Assembly: GCA_030272585.1 (NCBI GenBank)
Contig: BSYQ01000006.1
Coordinates: 1,017,001-1,081,000, forward strand
DNA length: 64,000 nucleotides
Direction of reading: 5' to 3'
Source of the DNA: Bryopsis sp. KO-2023
Taxonomy: Eukaryota; Chlorophyta; Ulvophyceae; Bryopsidales; Bryopsidaceae
Position numbers and translations under genes: made by a program
The notes under the pieces: generated by a model
The model's input: the letters and a program-made list of their open reading frames with translations, nothing else
What the model was told of the DNA's origin: nothing
The model's database searches: none
In this document: positions 44,575 to 56,603 of the stretch, in pieces
How the letters are laid out: every line of letters starts with the position of its first letter
Position numbering within the stretch: position 1 is the first letter of the stretch

Positions 44575-47500
44575 ATGGAGGATACGGATATGGATGGGCC
44601 GCATGGATATATTTTCGGCTGCACTAGCGAAACTATCGACGAGTGCTTGGGAAGATGTCTGTTTGGCTCGCCAGTGTCTCATTGGAAGGAGATTCAATTG
44701 ATAACCACCGGGACGCCCCTGTTTCTCTTTGTCTACACGACACGGGTGAGTCCGGTGCTTTCTTGCGCACGTGTTTTGACGTGGTGTTTTGAGGAAATGT
44801 AAAAACGAAACCGTTGTCTAGAATCTAGGGTCTAGGCTGAGGTGGGGGCGGAACGCTTTTTAGTGTTAAAGCGGACCGACGTACTGGGCGAGGGTTCACC
44901 GCTATGTCACAAGAAAAATGAAAAAGCAAAAAACTACAACACTTGTGTGAGAATTCATGGCATGCTTGGATGACTACCTGAAAATATTGATGAGAGAACC
45001 GCAAAATATTTCAATTTAGGCAAAGAAAACCAAGTGATTTTCGGAGTGGTATGATTGAGGATAAGCCAGTGATATCCAAAATGATGTTACTTACAAAATA
45101 CTTATTTGCTTATTCTTCTAAATGAAAATACTAACACAAAAAAAAGAGGAAAAAGAAACCCATCTGGACAAACCAAAATCACGAATTGGAGGAGAAAAGA
45201 AAAGGTCATGGAATGCTATAATACAACCCGATATCCAACATGCTGTAAGTGAAAGGAAAATACTTAATATTAGGATGGGCTGACAGGATGGGCTGCTTTT
45301 TTCATTTTCAAATTTCAGGAACTTTTGGGTGGATTTTTTGCGATGGAGCCGGGTGGGCTCGATGTGGAGCCGGATGCTTTCGGCTGGAGGTTTCCCTGTC
45401 AAGTGCGAGTGAAGAGAAGGAAAACTGCCACGGAAGTTATAGCAGAATCTGAGTTCAGGCCCGTCCTCAAAGACAATTACTATGACAAGAGGAAATTCAA
45501 ATTTGGGTTGACCAAGGAACAGGTGTGTAGAAACTCTGTGCAAATACGCGTTCAGGGACTTTGATTTAGCCTGGAAAGAAAAAGGGAACTTTAACTTAGC
45601 CTGGAAAAAAAAATATGACGGAGAAATCGATATAAAATTTGAGAATGGGGTGAATTTGTGAAGAGAGGATAGTTCACATTGCCTCCAAAAAAATAGCAAG
45701 CTTGTAAAAATTCAAGGAAAAAAGCAAAAGTGACATTAAGGATCTGACTCCAAGAACAACAGTACACACCATCCTTTGATTTTCATGGCTGTTTGTGTGT
45801 GTCACGGAAAATTCAGGTGGAAAAATTTTGGCGTCTTTGACCGGTGGTGCTCTTTCCAGGTCATCGGTTTGAACAAACTATTCAATCCAGGGAAGAGAAG
45901 AATACCCAACCCACCCCCTGACCCCATGCATCCCAGCCCAGGGAAAAAACGACGAAATCGTTGGTCCAATCGACGCCCAGAGAAGCTGCCGATCAATAAG
46001 AAAGGTCAGGAGCAGCACAGGGAGAACGAAAGCTTTGGCAGTAATGGAAGGGCCGAATGTTGGAAATGGACACCTTCACACAAGATGACAAACGCTGAAA
46101 TCGAAAATTTGTTTGACCCAGAGGAGAGTGGCGAGGCGATCAACTGTGGGAAGCTGGAGAGTGGCGAAGAACAGAGGTGCACGGTGTTGTTCGGTCCTTT
46201 GCCGGGGGAGGTTGATTTCACGGTGGAATTGGTGGTGAAAATTTTGAACGAAACGCACAAGGGAAAGTACGATTTTCTTTATGTTCGATATTCCCAATCG
46301 ACACGGCATTGTGTTGTGAATCTGACCGAGTCTGGGGAGGTGCTGGAGCTGGTCGATAGATTTCACGGAAAGAAGTGGAGCGATGTTTTGAGCAGGGCGG
46401 AGGACGGAGGAGTAGAAATTAAGGTGAGATGGAATTCACGACTGGCATCTTGGCTGTTATGTTGGTTGCAGTCTGGGATGGAATTGGGTGAGAACACTAG
46501 ATAGGAAAGACATTGTCTGATGATAAATTCAGACATTTGCTCGCCATGTGTTGATAATGTCAAGTTTTCTGCTCGAAGTTGCAAATTCACGCTGCTTTTT
46601 AGCATGTAGGGGAAAACTCACCTCAGAAACCTCGTTTCAATCTGCCAATACCACGATTTGTTCTAGTCCAGCACAGGTCTCTTTTCTTGTTCTTTTATTG
46701 CCCTCTTGTTTCCACTGATGCCAGTGCATGTTGACTCAGCGAAATATTGAATCGTTTTTTAAAAGCATTTTGGTGCAGGTTGCTTTTTGGGGTTTACAAG
46801 GCATGGCAGAATTGGGTAGAAAGTTCTGTGGGGAGGGATTCTGGCACACCGGAGGTGCCAGCAGTTGTGGGGAGCTCTACGACAACAGAGCATTATTTTT
46901 CTATGGAGCAGGTGTGTAATATTTGAAACACCGATGTGTTTTTTTGTGGTTCTTCGATCAATTCTTTTGTTTTTTCCCGGAGGTCAAAGAATTGTAGTGA
47001 GAAGATGTGGTAGATTGATTGGATTGTGCCGCCAGTCGCACTATAAAATATATATAACTATATATTTTAATATTTCATATATATAACTACATATTTTAAT
47101 ATTTCATATATATATGTTTGGAAGCTATCGCAAAAATCTCCTCATTTTGTACAGAAACCGAACAGACGCCAAATAGCATGACATAGCCTTGCTTCAGTTA
47201 TGCAAGTTTTGTCCAGGAAAGAACATCATGTCTCTAGCTTTGGAATGATTGTGAAGTCTGGATGTTTTTGTCAGGGGCGAAATTTGGTTCTCGAGTGTTG
47301 CCCTTGCCAAGAGGAGGATCGCCAAGAGAGGAGGGGGTTTCACCACGGATGGCGTTCTTGAACGGATGGCCGAAATTGTTGCGAGAAGACTTCAAATCAC
47401 ACAGTGAAACCGATGCCGAAGCGAACTATGGTCAAACAGCCATGCAATCAGCTGATAGCATAGATGGCAAATCAATCAGCCGAACAGACAAATCAGCTGG

Positions 47501-47705
47501 TAGTGTAGACAGCAAGTCAGCTGACCAGTTAGACATCTCATCAGCGGCTAGAGTGAATGGTAAATCTGCTGGCGAAGCAGGCCTCAAATCAGCCGGCGAA
47601 ATAGATGCCAAATCAGCCAACAAAACCACCAGCGGATCTCTTGGCATGACAGATTCGGAAATCATCATACTGGATGAGATGGTGGAAACTATCGACCTGA
47701 GCTAG
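44575..47705 (+). CDS. DCD (development and cell death) domain protein, five exons, 500 aa
   Basis: Exons 44575-44745, 45319-45522, 45860-46423, 46779-46911 and 47275-47705 all have GT/AG borders, and their lengths sum to 1503 nt, in frame. Exon 1 starts MEDTDMDGPHGYIFGCTSET and, with exon 2, forms the DCD domain (ECLGRCLFGSPVSHWKEI; GTPLFLFVYTTR; ELLGGFFAMEPGG; FPCQVRV; NYYDKRKFKFGLT). This domain was described as plant-specific, in proteins linked to stress and programmed cell death. Exon 3 has a basic Pro-rich stretch (PNPPPDPMHPSPGKKRRNR), possibly a nuclear signal, and a folded-looking region. The C-terminus carries a degenerate repeat around K-S-A-(D/G)-x-x-D (QSADSIDGKS, KSAGSVDSKSADQLD, KSAGEAGLKSAGEIDAKSAN). 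Molecular role unknown. Confidence 0.88.
47043..47116. repeat. AT-rich tandem duplication, about 35-bp unit
   Basis: The unit ATATATAACTATATATTTTA plus ATATTTCAT occurs twice, the second with ACTACAT for ACTATAT, in the fourth intron of the DCD gene. Confidence 0.7.
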
Positions 47706-48142
47706 CACAATTTTCTGAATTTTTTTAAACAATTTTTTCTCGATGGACCAGTGTGCATTTTCTATTGGGGTGGGGGCTGATGTGAGGGGAGGAAGATTTG
47801 TTATAGTTTTATGGATGGTAGGGTGCTGACAAGCAGTGTGGTGGTACTTTACTTTCAGTGAAATTGGAAGTGGGTGCAATGAAAGGAAGAATCTTGACTG
47901 GTGGGGTGGGTTGATCTGGGATTTTTTGCTGTTCCCAGGTCAGTTTTGAATGGAACCAGCTTCTTCTCATCTGCAGCCGCACAGGAGCAAATAATCGTCT
48001 ATGTTTTATACACCACGTTGCTCATATTCTTTGTCTCATTCTTTGCCCAGCACTCCTGCTGAAAATGCAAGAACATGGGAAATTGTTTGTTTTATTCATT
48101 CTGTGAATGCACCACAGCTGATATTCACTGTGCTTTCGTATT
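47706..48142. other. Spacer between convergent genes, no gene seen
   Basis: The 3' ends of the DCD gene and the minus-strand gene to the right face each other here. Nothing else is recognised. Confidence 0.4.
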
Positions 48143-50259
48143 TCATATTTCACATGTGCCTTCTGAACAAGGCGATTTTCCACACTGTTTGTGCATCTGA
48201 GAAGAGCAAATCAACTGGCTAGAAGAACCAGTCTCTTGAGGGGTTTTCACTGGGACCTGCGCCGACAGTAGGGATGGGGTGTGGATCATGGTTCTGTTCC
48301 TGGCTATCATTCGAGTCCATCTCTGTTCCCTGTGAACATAGATGGTCTGGGAAGCTTGAACACATGCGTCCCAGTCCGAACCTTCAAAACAAACAAACAC
48401 AAGAATTCCGTCGCTTTGTGCAGATTGGGACTTCATGCATGCATGCAGGTGCAAGAATTGGAGAAAAAGACACCCACTTGGAAGCTTCCCTCAGCAGTTC
48501 CATCACGTTTTCGGTAATATCGGCTGGAGTTTGGCAGCCAACAAGGGAGCATGCCTGCTGTTGGAAGTTCATATTGTCTGAGCGCCTGCGAAAAAAGGAT
48601 GCATCGATGTATCGAGGGAAAAAGCATTGGATCCTGCTTTAATATTTCCTTAGAAGCTTATGTCCGTGGTTCTGATCGGGAAGAAGGCAGCAGAAAAAAA
48701 TTTCAGCCATGAAGCCGACCAACGAGGAGGTCATAAGACTTGAGCTAGGTGGACTCGCGAGTATATTCTGCAACTATCCAACCTAACAACATTTGCTATG
48801 CTTTCTCCTAGGAATGCCATGCCATGCTTCAGTTTTTCCTCCGCCTTTCCGATTAGACTGTCTGGTGCTTGCTGTTTCAGATCCTCCAGGGCCTTTTCTA
48901 TGGACTGCTTCACAACTGGGCCCAGAGCAGGACTCGGTATGTGTCTGTAATGCACTGCAAAAAAAAATCAATCTTGTCAAGTCCACACAGACTGATTTTT
49001 GGCAAGAAAGCCACAGATGGCTCTGGTCTGTTTGAATTCAGTTGACAGCAAAGCCAACACCATCATATTTGAAAAAAATTGCCGTTGCATCAGTGTTTTA
49101 AGAAATGCAAGATTGCATTTTTGATGAAAATGTGATGATTCCCCAGTCAAATTACCAAAGGTTGAAAACAAAAAAGTACTGCTCGACAAATCTAGCCAGT
49201 CCCTGGAAAAAGTACTGAAGCTCCTGAAAATAGTGAAAGTTGGGGGGCCATGATTAAATACGGAAATCATCACATGCGAATCCAACAAAAAAAGAAAAAA
49301 AAGAGGAAATATTTGTGCAAAATATGGTTCAAAAGTTATGCAGAGTTCCTAGATGCAAAGTGGGGGAAAAGGACTTCACCAAAAAGATTTACCTTTATTC
49401 TTATCGAAGCCAACATGAATCGCAATCAGTCTTGGGGCAACGACACCATCCCTTGGAGAGTGAAACCTGATTATAGCTGGACAATGAGAAATCATCAAGA
49501 ACATGAAAGGGCACCAAAGTGCTGCTGTAGCTACTGTTTGTGGCTATTTGAAATTTTGAAAGAATTTCCTGTAGAAATTTCATTTGAAAAAAGCAGAACT
49601 TGATCACATTGCATTGCAGACTGTTGTTTTCTATTTCACCGCCCCGAGTTTTGAGGTGTGGGGCCATGACTGACAAACCAGAAGACCTCACCTTGGCCAA
49701 GCGCCTCAGACACCCCATGATCCCTTATTCGAAGCCCAAATAAACCCCAGCTCGCTGCACAACCAATCATCACAAGCAAAACATCAAAAGATTATGAAAC
49801 AATCCCCCCCAAAAAAAACACCACCAATCAATCAATTAAAGTCATCCACTCCAACCAAAAGCCACCGACCCACGTGATGCTCCAGACACAACAAGTCCAT
49901 TTACAGTTTTCCCACAGTTCGATGCATGCGAATATGATGTTGCATCCTAACGCGCCTTTTTCCGGCGCAGTACCTTTCGTTGCGGCCCAGAGGGTGGCTT
50001 TGGCAGTTCCAGCGTCCATCACACCCCACTGATCGAACAACAAGACCTCCGCTTCCGGCTCGGCAGAGTTTTCAGCCAAGGTTGAACCTCCTCTCTGCAC
50101 CAGGCCGCACACCGCTTCAACGGAACCTTCCTTGAACGCTCTCCCGTAGGTCGCACAGCCGATCGCTACTCGCTTCTCGCGTTTTCCAGCGCAATCCTCT
50201 TCATTGTGTTGCGCAGTCTCCTCCTCGTTCTCATGATCCCTGAGCCAGCCGCGAAACAT
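48143..50259 (-). CDS. Unidentified multi-exon gene
   Basis: An ATG at 50259 opens MFRGWLRDHENEEETAQHNE ... VLLFDQWGVMDAGTAKATLW, ending at a GTACTG donor near 49970. Further coding-looking minus-strand pieces are HYRHIPSPALGPVVKQSIEK ... KAEEKLKHGMAFLGE (near 48950-48780, amphipathic helix), NMNFQQQACSLVGCQTPADI ... VMELLREASKW (near 48570) and SDGILVFVCFEGSDWDACVQ (near 48410). Each is bounded by plausible splice signals but phases were not all checked. No known domain is recognised. It starts 55 bp after the stop of the next minus-strand gene, which is unusually tight. Confidence 0.5.
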
Positions 50260-50314
50260 GCACGTAAATTCTCATCCCACCTTCTCGAAGACGCCCACAC
50301 AATTCCATCGTTCG

Positions 50315-51719
50315 CTACCTCAGCAGTGCGATTCGCAGCCTGTCCAGATGATTCGACGAGTTGTCGCTGGCGTAGTCCCTGTAGCGCACTTCCAGCTTCT
50401 CCTGTTCGTCCAGCGTCTCGAATTCATCATCTTCTTGCCACGCCCGACACAATGGCGATCCTCGCAGTCTGAGAACCAGGCTACATGGAGGGCTCGCGCA
50501 GTCTATCCCGCTCAAGACATCGTGCACACACTCCACCACGCGCCGCACATCCAGTCCTTCCAAAGCGAACAATCAAAATCATCCCTTGAACAGTAAGAGT
50601 GGATTTGCAGGGCTTCGGTTAGGAAATATGACGCTCACCATCGTGCAGCCTGACCGAGAACCGAATTTCCGATCCGCTGGGCCCTGGCCAGGTGCGATCG
50701 CATTTCGACATCGTCACAGATAATTGCAAGGAGGTGGAGTGAGTTCGTCGCACGACGTACCACCTCAGGGTTTCTTCCCCGCACACTGTATACACGTTTT
50801 CAACGAGCGTTTCGAATCCTGCGATCAAGGAAGTGTACATGCAAAAGATAGCTGCGATTCTCACGCATCCAGCCCCACCCAATGTGAAGACGTCCACTGA
50901 TTCGCATATTGCACTCTGAGCCTCCGGACAGTTGAAAAAAGCTTGACGGCAGATCGCTCGAATCTCGTTTGCAGCCTGTTGGATGGAAAAGCGGTAGAAG
51001 GGTGGGAAAACATGAATGGTGAGGGGTGTTCCTTTTTCGATTTCTGTATCGAGTATTTTCATAGTGTCCAGTGCATGCACTGCTGTGATCCTCACCTCGC
51101 TTGGATGAAACCCCGAACCACTGTCTTGGACTGCAAGAGTGGGGGTTGAGCTTTCAGCCATGAACCCCTTAGCAATTCAGTATTCATCAGGAAAGCATAG
51201 CGGCCCCTGACAGGGATACCTGAAACGATTATCTCTGAAGCTGAACCCCCGTTTACAAGAGTTTCCAGCGTGAGAGTCACTCGGGCGGCGGCGCCGCCGT
51301 CTGAAATATCCAGCTCTTCCGCTTTAACGCACGCACGAATCGCGCATGAGACAAGGTGATTGAAGCAAGGTATCATTCTCCTGGATGGAAAGCAAGAAAG
51401 AAAAAAAAATCAGTTCAAAGGTTCTTTGAACGACGACAGAAATTCGATTCTGTCGCTAATGCTCCCTCCTCACTCTTTTCCAAATCGTTTCGGAAACGAC
51501 TCCCGTAAAATGTATGGGGAACGTTACGGAAAATACTGTTTTCACACTTATTTCCGCAGAAACGATGTGTGGAAGCGTTATCCGAAACACGCAGGGGAAC
51601 TCCCCAGTGAAACATTCTGACAACACTTGTTCTTGTCTTGTGTTTTTCCTGTCGAAAACGCCTCGGAACACCATGTCGTGACCTCTTCCGCTTGCCGTTG
51701 CTCCCATTGTCAGCTTCAT
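50315..51719 (-). CDS. Degenerate GHKL ATPase-like protein (meiotic TopoVIB-like or MutL-like candidate)
   Basis: A proposed start, MKLTMGATASGRGHDMVFRG at about 51719, is followed by PHIVSAEISVKTVF. The exon at about 51379-51200 reads IPCFNHLVSCAIRACVKAEE ... ARVTLTLETLVNGGSASEII and joins in phase, across a GTATCC donor and a CTTGCAG acceptor, to VQDSGSGFHPSE. Together these give the GHKL pattern: an N-box-like helix, two strands and the DxGxG nucleotide loop. The next exon (ANEIRAICRQAFFN ... FTLGGAGCVRIAAIFC) resembles the lid/RGEAL region of MutL-type ATPases. The catalytic Glu-Asn of the first helix is not evident. Loss of it, the small size and the 'HLVSCAIRACVKAEEL' helix recall the meiotic TopoVIB-like subunit that partners SPO11; a MutL homologue is the alternative. 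Confidence 0.5.
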
Positions 51720-51839
51720 TCTGGGCTGTCGCCACTGAAGCTCGTCATGAATATCCACCTCTCTTTCTCAACCCTTCGCCAGCTCTGAAGGTAACACCCG
51801 TAAGACTGGCGTTACCCCGCAGCCTTTGAAGTCGCTCCA
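51720..51839. promoter_or_regulatory. Divergent promoter between GHKL-like gene and Pmp/TRP-like gene
   Basis: About 120 bp separate the proposed start codons. The right half resembles the 65 bp before the start of the tandem copy at 63114 (both contain TTCGCC(A/G)(G)CTCTGA and CGCAGCC ... GTCGCTCC(A/G)ATG), so a core promoter or leader may have been duplicated too. Confidence 0.45.
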
Positions 51840-54800
51840 ATGTGGGGTGGATTTTTGTTGCTCGTGCCCCTCGTCGCCGCTCATATCATTGACACCCAGG
51901 CCCAAAAAACTTCTGGTGACCAAAACCTTTAGGCTGTTTTAGGCACATGGGAGTAACGAAAGCGTCGTATGGATTTTACGCGGACAGGCCTTTCACTGGA
52001 GTCGAGAGCTCCGTAGATTAAACCTAAAGGAGTGATGGTTTCGATTCAGATGGGGCAGCTCTACGATGCAAGGATGTGCGAAAGCTCCTGAGTTCCACGG
52101 ATTCCATAACGCTTGATGTCGATACACTGGCTGCTGTTGATGGGGGCCTTAAGCACATTCTGGATTGCTTGCCTCAACATGGAGCCGTCCAATTTGACAT
52201 GACAGAATTGAAGCTCGATGAAACCCTCCAGATTGAGCAATCTGTTGCAATCAAAGGATCGCTTACCTCCATCACTTGTATGAAGGACACCACACAGCCA
52301 GCCATTGAGATCAGGTTGGGGAAGGATGTTGTTTCTCTCACTGTAACGTTTGCTAATGGGTTTCAGCTCTTCTTGTTGGTGCCGACTAGATTGCTTCCAA
52401 ATTATTATCGACATCTGTTTTTGATGTATAGGTTGTTTTTTTTGTACGAGTGTACATAATGAATAGGAAGAAGAGTGAAGTGGGAAGTCGATCTCGATCA
52501 AGTCATGGTTTTCATTTCAGGTCCAATGATGTGTTGCTTGGTGGCTTCAACTTTGTTGGGTGCAATCTCAACAGCACATCAGGGCTAATCCAAGTGAAAG
52601 GAGCTGAAAATGTGACTTTGACGGACATGGTTTTTGAAAGAAATGTGAACACCAATGGACCTTCATGTCTTTTGGCAATCAATTCCACCATTGAGATACA
52701 AAATACCACCGCAAAAAACAACAGGGGGGTGTATGGAGGGGCAATGTCCTTTGTGAGGGGATCTGAAGTGGTGGTTGTTAATTCTTCTTTTGAAAGTAAC
52801 AATGCTACCCAGCAAGGCGGAGCTATTCATATGAACAACACCAATCTCGATTTGTCAAATTCTCTCTTTACTGAAAACTTGGCCTTGGATGATGGAGGAG
52901 CAATCTTCGCTGTGGTGGGTTGGCGGATGGGGAGCAAACAGATTGTGAATGTGTCCCAGAAGTAACATATTTCAAGGCAAATTATTAAATCAAAATTCAG
53001 CAATGGTAATATCATTGATGGTCAAACTATTGTTATTTTCGTTGGCATGAAATTTTATACAAATGCAGAATCTTGTAATGAATTGGCCAGAACCATCTAT
53101 GAGCTAAACAAAAAAAAGAGAGTAGTAGAATATGCAACTGTAAGGATTTGGATCACCTTGAATATGTATATATATATATATATTCAATATATATTGTATT
53201 GAATTGTGGACATTCCCAGAATATTATGGTTCGCATACTGAGTCAACTTCCCAGACTTAATTTAAAGGATATGTACAATACTGACGGTATAATTTCTCGT
53301 TTGGCTACAAGGGTGGCGTGCAAAACTCTATATTGAGAATCACCGGGTCAACATTTCAAGGAAACTCCGCCACTTCTACTGGAGGTGCCCTGTGGTTCAG
53401 AGGGACATTTAAGTGTTCCATTGATAAATCGATTTTCAAAAGGAACAAGGCAAACGTTGCAGGAGGTGCTATTTTCGGCTCGAAACTTTCTTCGGTGAAA
53501 CTCTCAGCAACATCTTTTTCGGATAACTCTTGTGGGCCAGATTTTTTTCCCTCCACGGTGAGTCAGTGCAGCTCAATTCTCTCGGATTGCCGAAAGAAAA
53601 GAAAAAAAAAGCCTTGGGGGTTCTTGTCTGAGCTGTTATGGTTTTCATTTCCATCACCATGCTGCTGCTTTCAGACAATAGCCGAGTCGGGAAACGGAGG
53701 GAATTCGTAACAATATGTATCGATTAGTCATTCAAGTGCACCCCAAAGACCACCTTCCCCTCTGTTTCTAGTAAGCCATGTTGACTGCAATCTGTTTGTT
53801 TTTCGTTAGGGTGTTTCTGTGGAGAGTGTAAACAAATCAGCAGACACAAAGGGAGGCGCAGTACTTCTCTCCGATGTTCTTGAGATAAAAATTGTGGAAT
53901 CTAACTTTACCAAAAACCAGGCACAATCTGGCGGAGCCTTTTTTGTGAATGTAAGAGTCAGCGTTGGTGGTGCTGATATTAGCACTAATTGTTGTAATAA
54001 GACAACACTGTTGTTCTCTTGTGGCTAAATATTTATTTATTTACTTATTTAAATCAGAAACTGTGCAGATTGAAACTCTCTTTATTTTCTTACAAATGCT
54101 TGGGTATTCCAGGCACAGTGGAATTCAGTGGAAGTAGAATGCAGTGCGAGTCATTTTGTATTATGGGTTTCAGTTACAGACATTTTTTTGGATACTATTT
54201 GTTTCCATAGACTCCATTCTAGTCGGAACATAACAGATTCATTTAACCAGGTGCATACATCTGCACCAGCGAATGAGCATTGAAACTCCCTCATGTTTTT
54301 TTTTCTTTTTTTCAACTAATTCAGGCATTTGCACCAGTCACTACAAACCTTGAAGTCAGTGGAACAACGTTTGAAAGAAACTCTGCTGCAGCGAATGGTT
54401 TGGGGGGTGCAATGGCACTACTTGGAGATGAGATTTTTGCCCAGCTCGACAATGTGACTTTCTTGGACAATACGGCTGAGGGAAGAGGGGGATCGACAGG
54501 TGGAGGGGCGATATGGGGTGGTCAAATTAGAAGCATCAAAATCTCTCGATCCATATTCAGCAGGAACAAAGCGGTGGAGCAAGAAAAGGTAATGCACACC
54601 TGCGAAAGTATTGGTACTTTCACTTGGTTTTTCCGAAACATGTTTTGACCAGATAATTAACATGAACCCCCAATCACCACGATCAAATTTCACTCACTTC
54701 CTGCTTGAATAGAAAAAGCATTCCCCCCTGCTCTGCTTAACCCTTTTTTAACCCTTTTTCCTGTCACGAAAACACTTGTTGGATGCAAACCACAATCTAG

Positions 54801-56558
54801 TGGTGTCCCCCTCCGAAAATCATAGGCTCTTCTGAACCTCAATGTAATTTTTACCGTTGGCTTGTGAAGTTTTTCTTGAATTCGCACTTTCTCTCTTTAG
54901 TGGTTTCATGTTTTGCATAGGATGATGGGGAGCAGGAAGGCTCTTTTTGGGGGGCGCTCTTTTTCTTGCAGCCATACCTGAAATTGCAATTGAAATGTCC
55001 ACATTCACCGGAAACCAAGCAGCACAGATGGGTGGGGCAATTGAGATCCTGGCAGCGGTGGGGTTCACTCACAAATTGGCAATTAAAAACCAAATGCAGG
55101 AAATTGTCAACATATTTCAGCAAATACAGATACCGTATTAGTACGCCTGTGTCACTATTTTTTCAAACGTACCTCCAAGGGGGGGGGGGGGGGACTATTA
55201 GAGAAAATATGGAACTAAAAATAGCTTGCTTGTTTGATATTCTTCTCTCTCCTAGACTTTAAGAACCTCGATATTTGTTTTCATCCATATTCCATCTGGT
55301 AGCAAAAAACACTGCTTTTCAATTTTTTTTTTTTTTCTGAAACTTTGGTCAACTGATTCACTGCAGTGGCTTTTTTTTCCATTAAATTTTTTTTCCAAAT
55401 ATTGATGGCTTGGACAAAAAAAAGTTTGTGTTCCTATTTATTTTCTTCTTTTTCTTCTTTCTTTTCTATTTAAAATTTACGCTTTTTTGTAGGGGCTCAA
55501 CAGATCTGATACGAATATCATTGGATGCACATTCAATGGAAACTCAGCTGTTTCTGATTCAAGGGCAACATTTGGAGGTGCTCTAGATCTTACTGGGGAT
55601 GGTTTGCGAGCATCCATCAAGGATTCAAATTTCACGAAGAACGAGGCTAAGACTTTTGGTGGTGCTGTTTATGTTTTGGGTTTTTCCAGCCTTGAAATAT
55701 CCCACTGTTCTTTTCTTGAAAACAAGGCGGTGAAAAGCGAACGCAACAGATCCTCTGGGGTATGTATCCTCATAAGGAAAAAAAGAAATTAAATATTCAT
55801 ATCTATATATATAAGTATTGAGCTGGATTTTTACTAAGGGCAGGGCTAAATCACCTCGTTGTGGACGGCCTTCGTTGGGCAAGTTTGCCTAATGTAAATT
55901 AAACATTCATTCATATATGAGCATAAATATCCCTTTGCCAATGTATGTTGTAAATACATTTCTTTGAAGCGTGTTGATCCCGCAAAAGCCCACACACGCC
56001 CATGTCCAAAAAAAAAAGGAAAAAATGGAAAGTAAATTACTACCATAGATGCACGTTAGATGACCTTGGAGAACCTTGCATAGTGTCTTTATTCCCACAA
56101 AACCTCCCTTTGTTATTCCCTGAGCAGCTTGTCAATTCCTATGAATATTAGTAACAACCATTAGATATGATGTAAATAGAAAAAAAACCTCAATTATCAT
56201 TTTACGTAATTCACATAAATCTTTCCCAAAAAAAATTTTGATTCCCTCATCAATTCGATTTATTCGATGATGGAAATGGAAAACCCTTCCGATAAAATTC
56301 ATCTTCAAAAGACGATTTTCTTTTTCTTTTTTTTTTCAGCAGATCAGTATAAGTGGGGCCAAAAACCTGAATGCTCGCCAAGTCACTTCCACGTTTGGAG
56401 GGGCCATCGTTCTCCAAGATGTGTCCAAATCTGTCATTGTGAATTCCAGTTTTTCCCACAATGAAGCGGAAAATGGTGGAGGGATATATTCCAAGGTAGG
56501 TCCCCAAAACCACTTTTTTCTGAAAACAATTCTCGTACGATGTCTTTCTTGATAGGTG

Positions 56559-56603
<45 letters not shown>

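Noticed and set aside
48268-48280. TAGGGATGGGG resembling the hAT terminus at 8683
   Set aside because: No inverted partner or 8-bp duplication was found nearby; a single 11-bp match is not enough.
56561-56603. Regular short repeat considered as a CRISPR-like array
   Set aside because: It is a simple (CTAT)n microsatellite with no spacers, in an intron of a eukaryotic gene.
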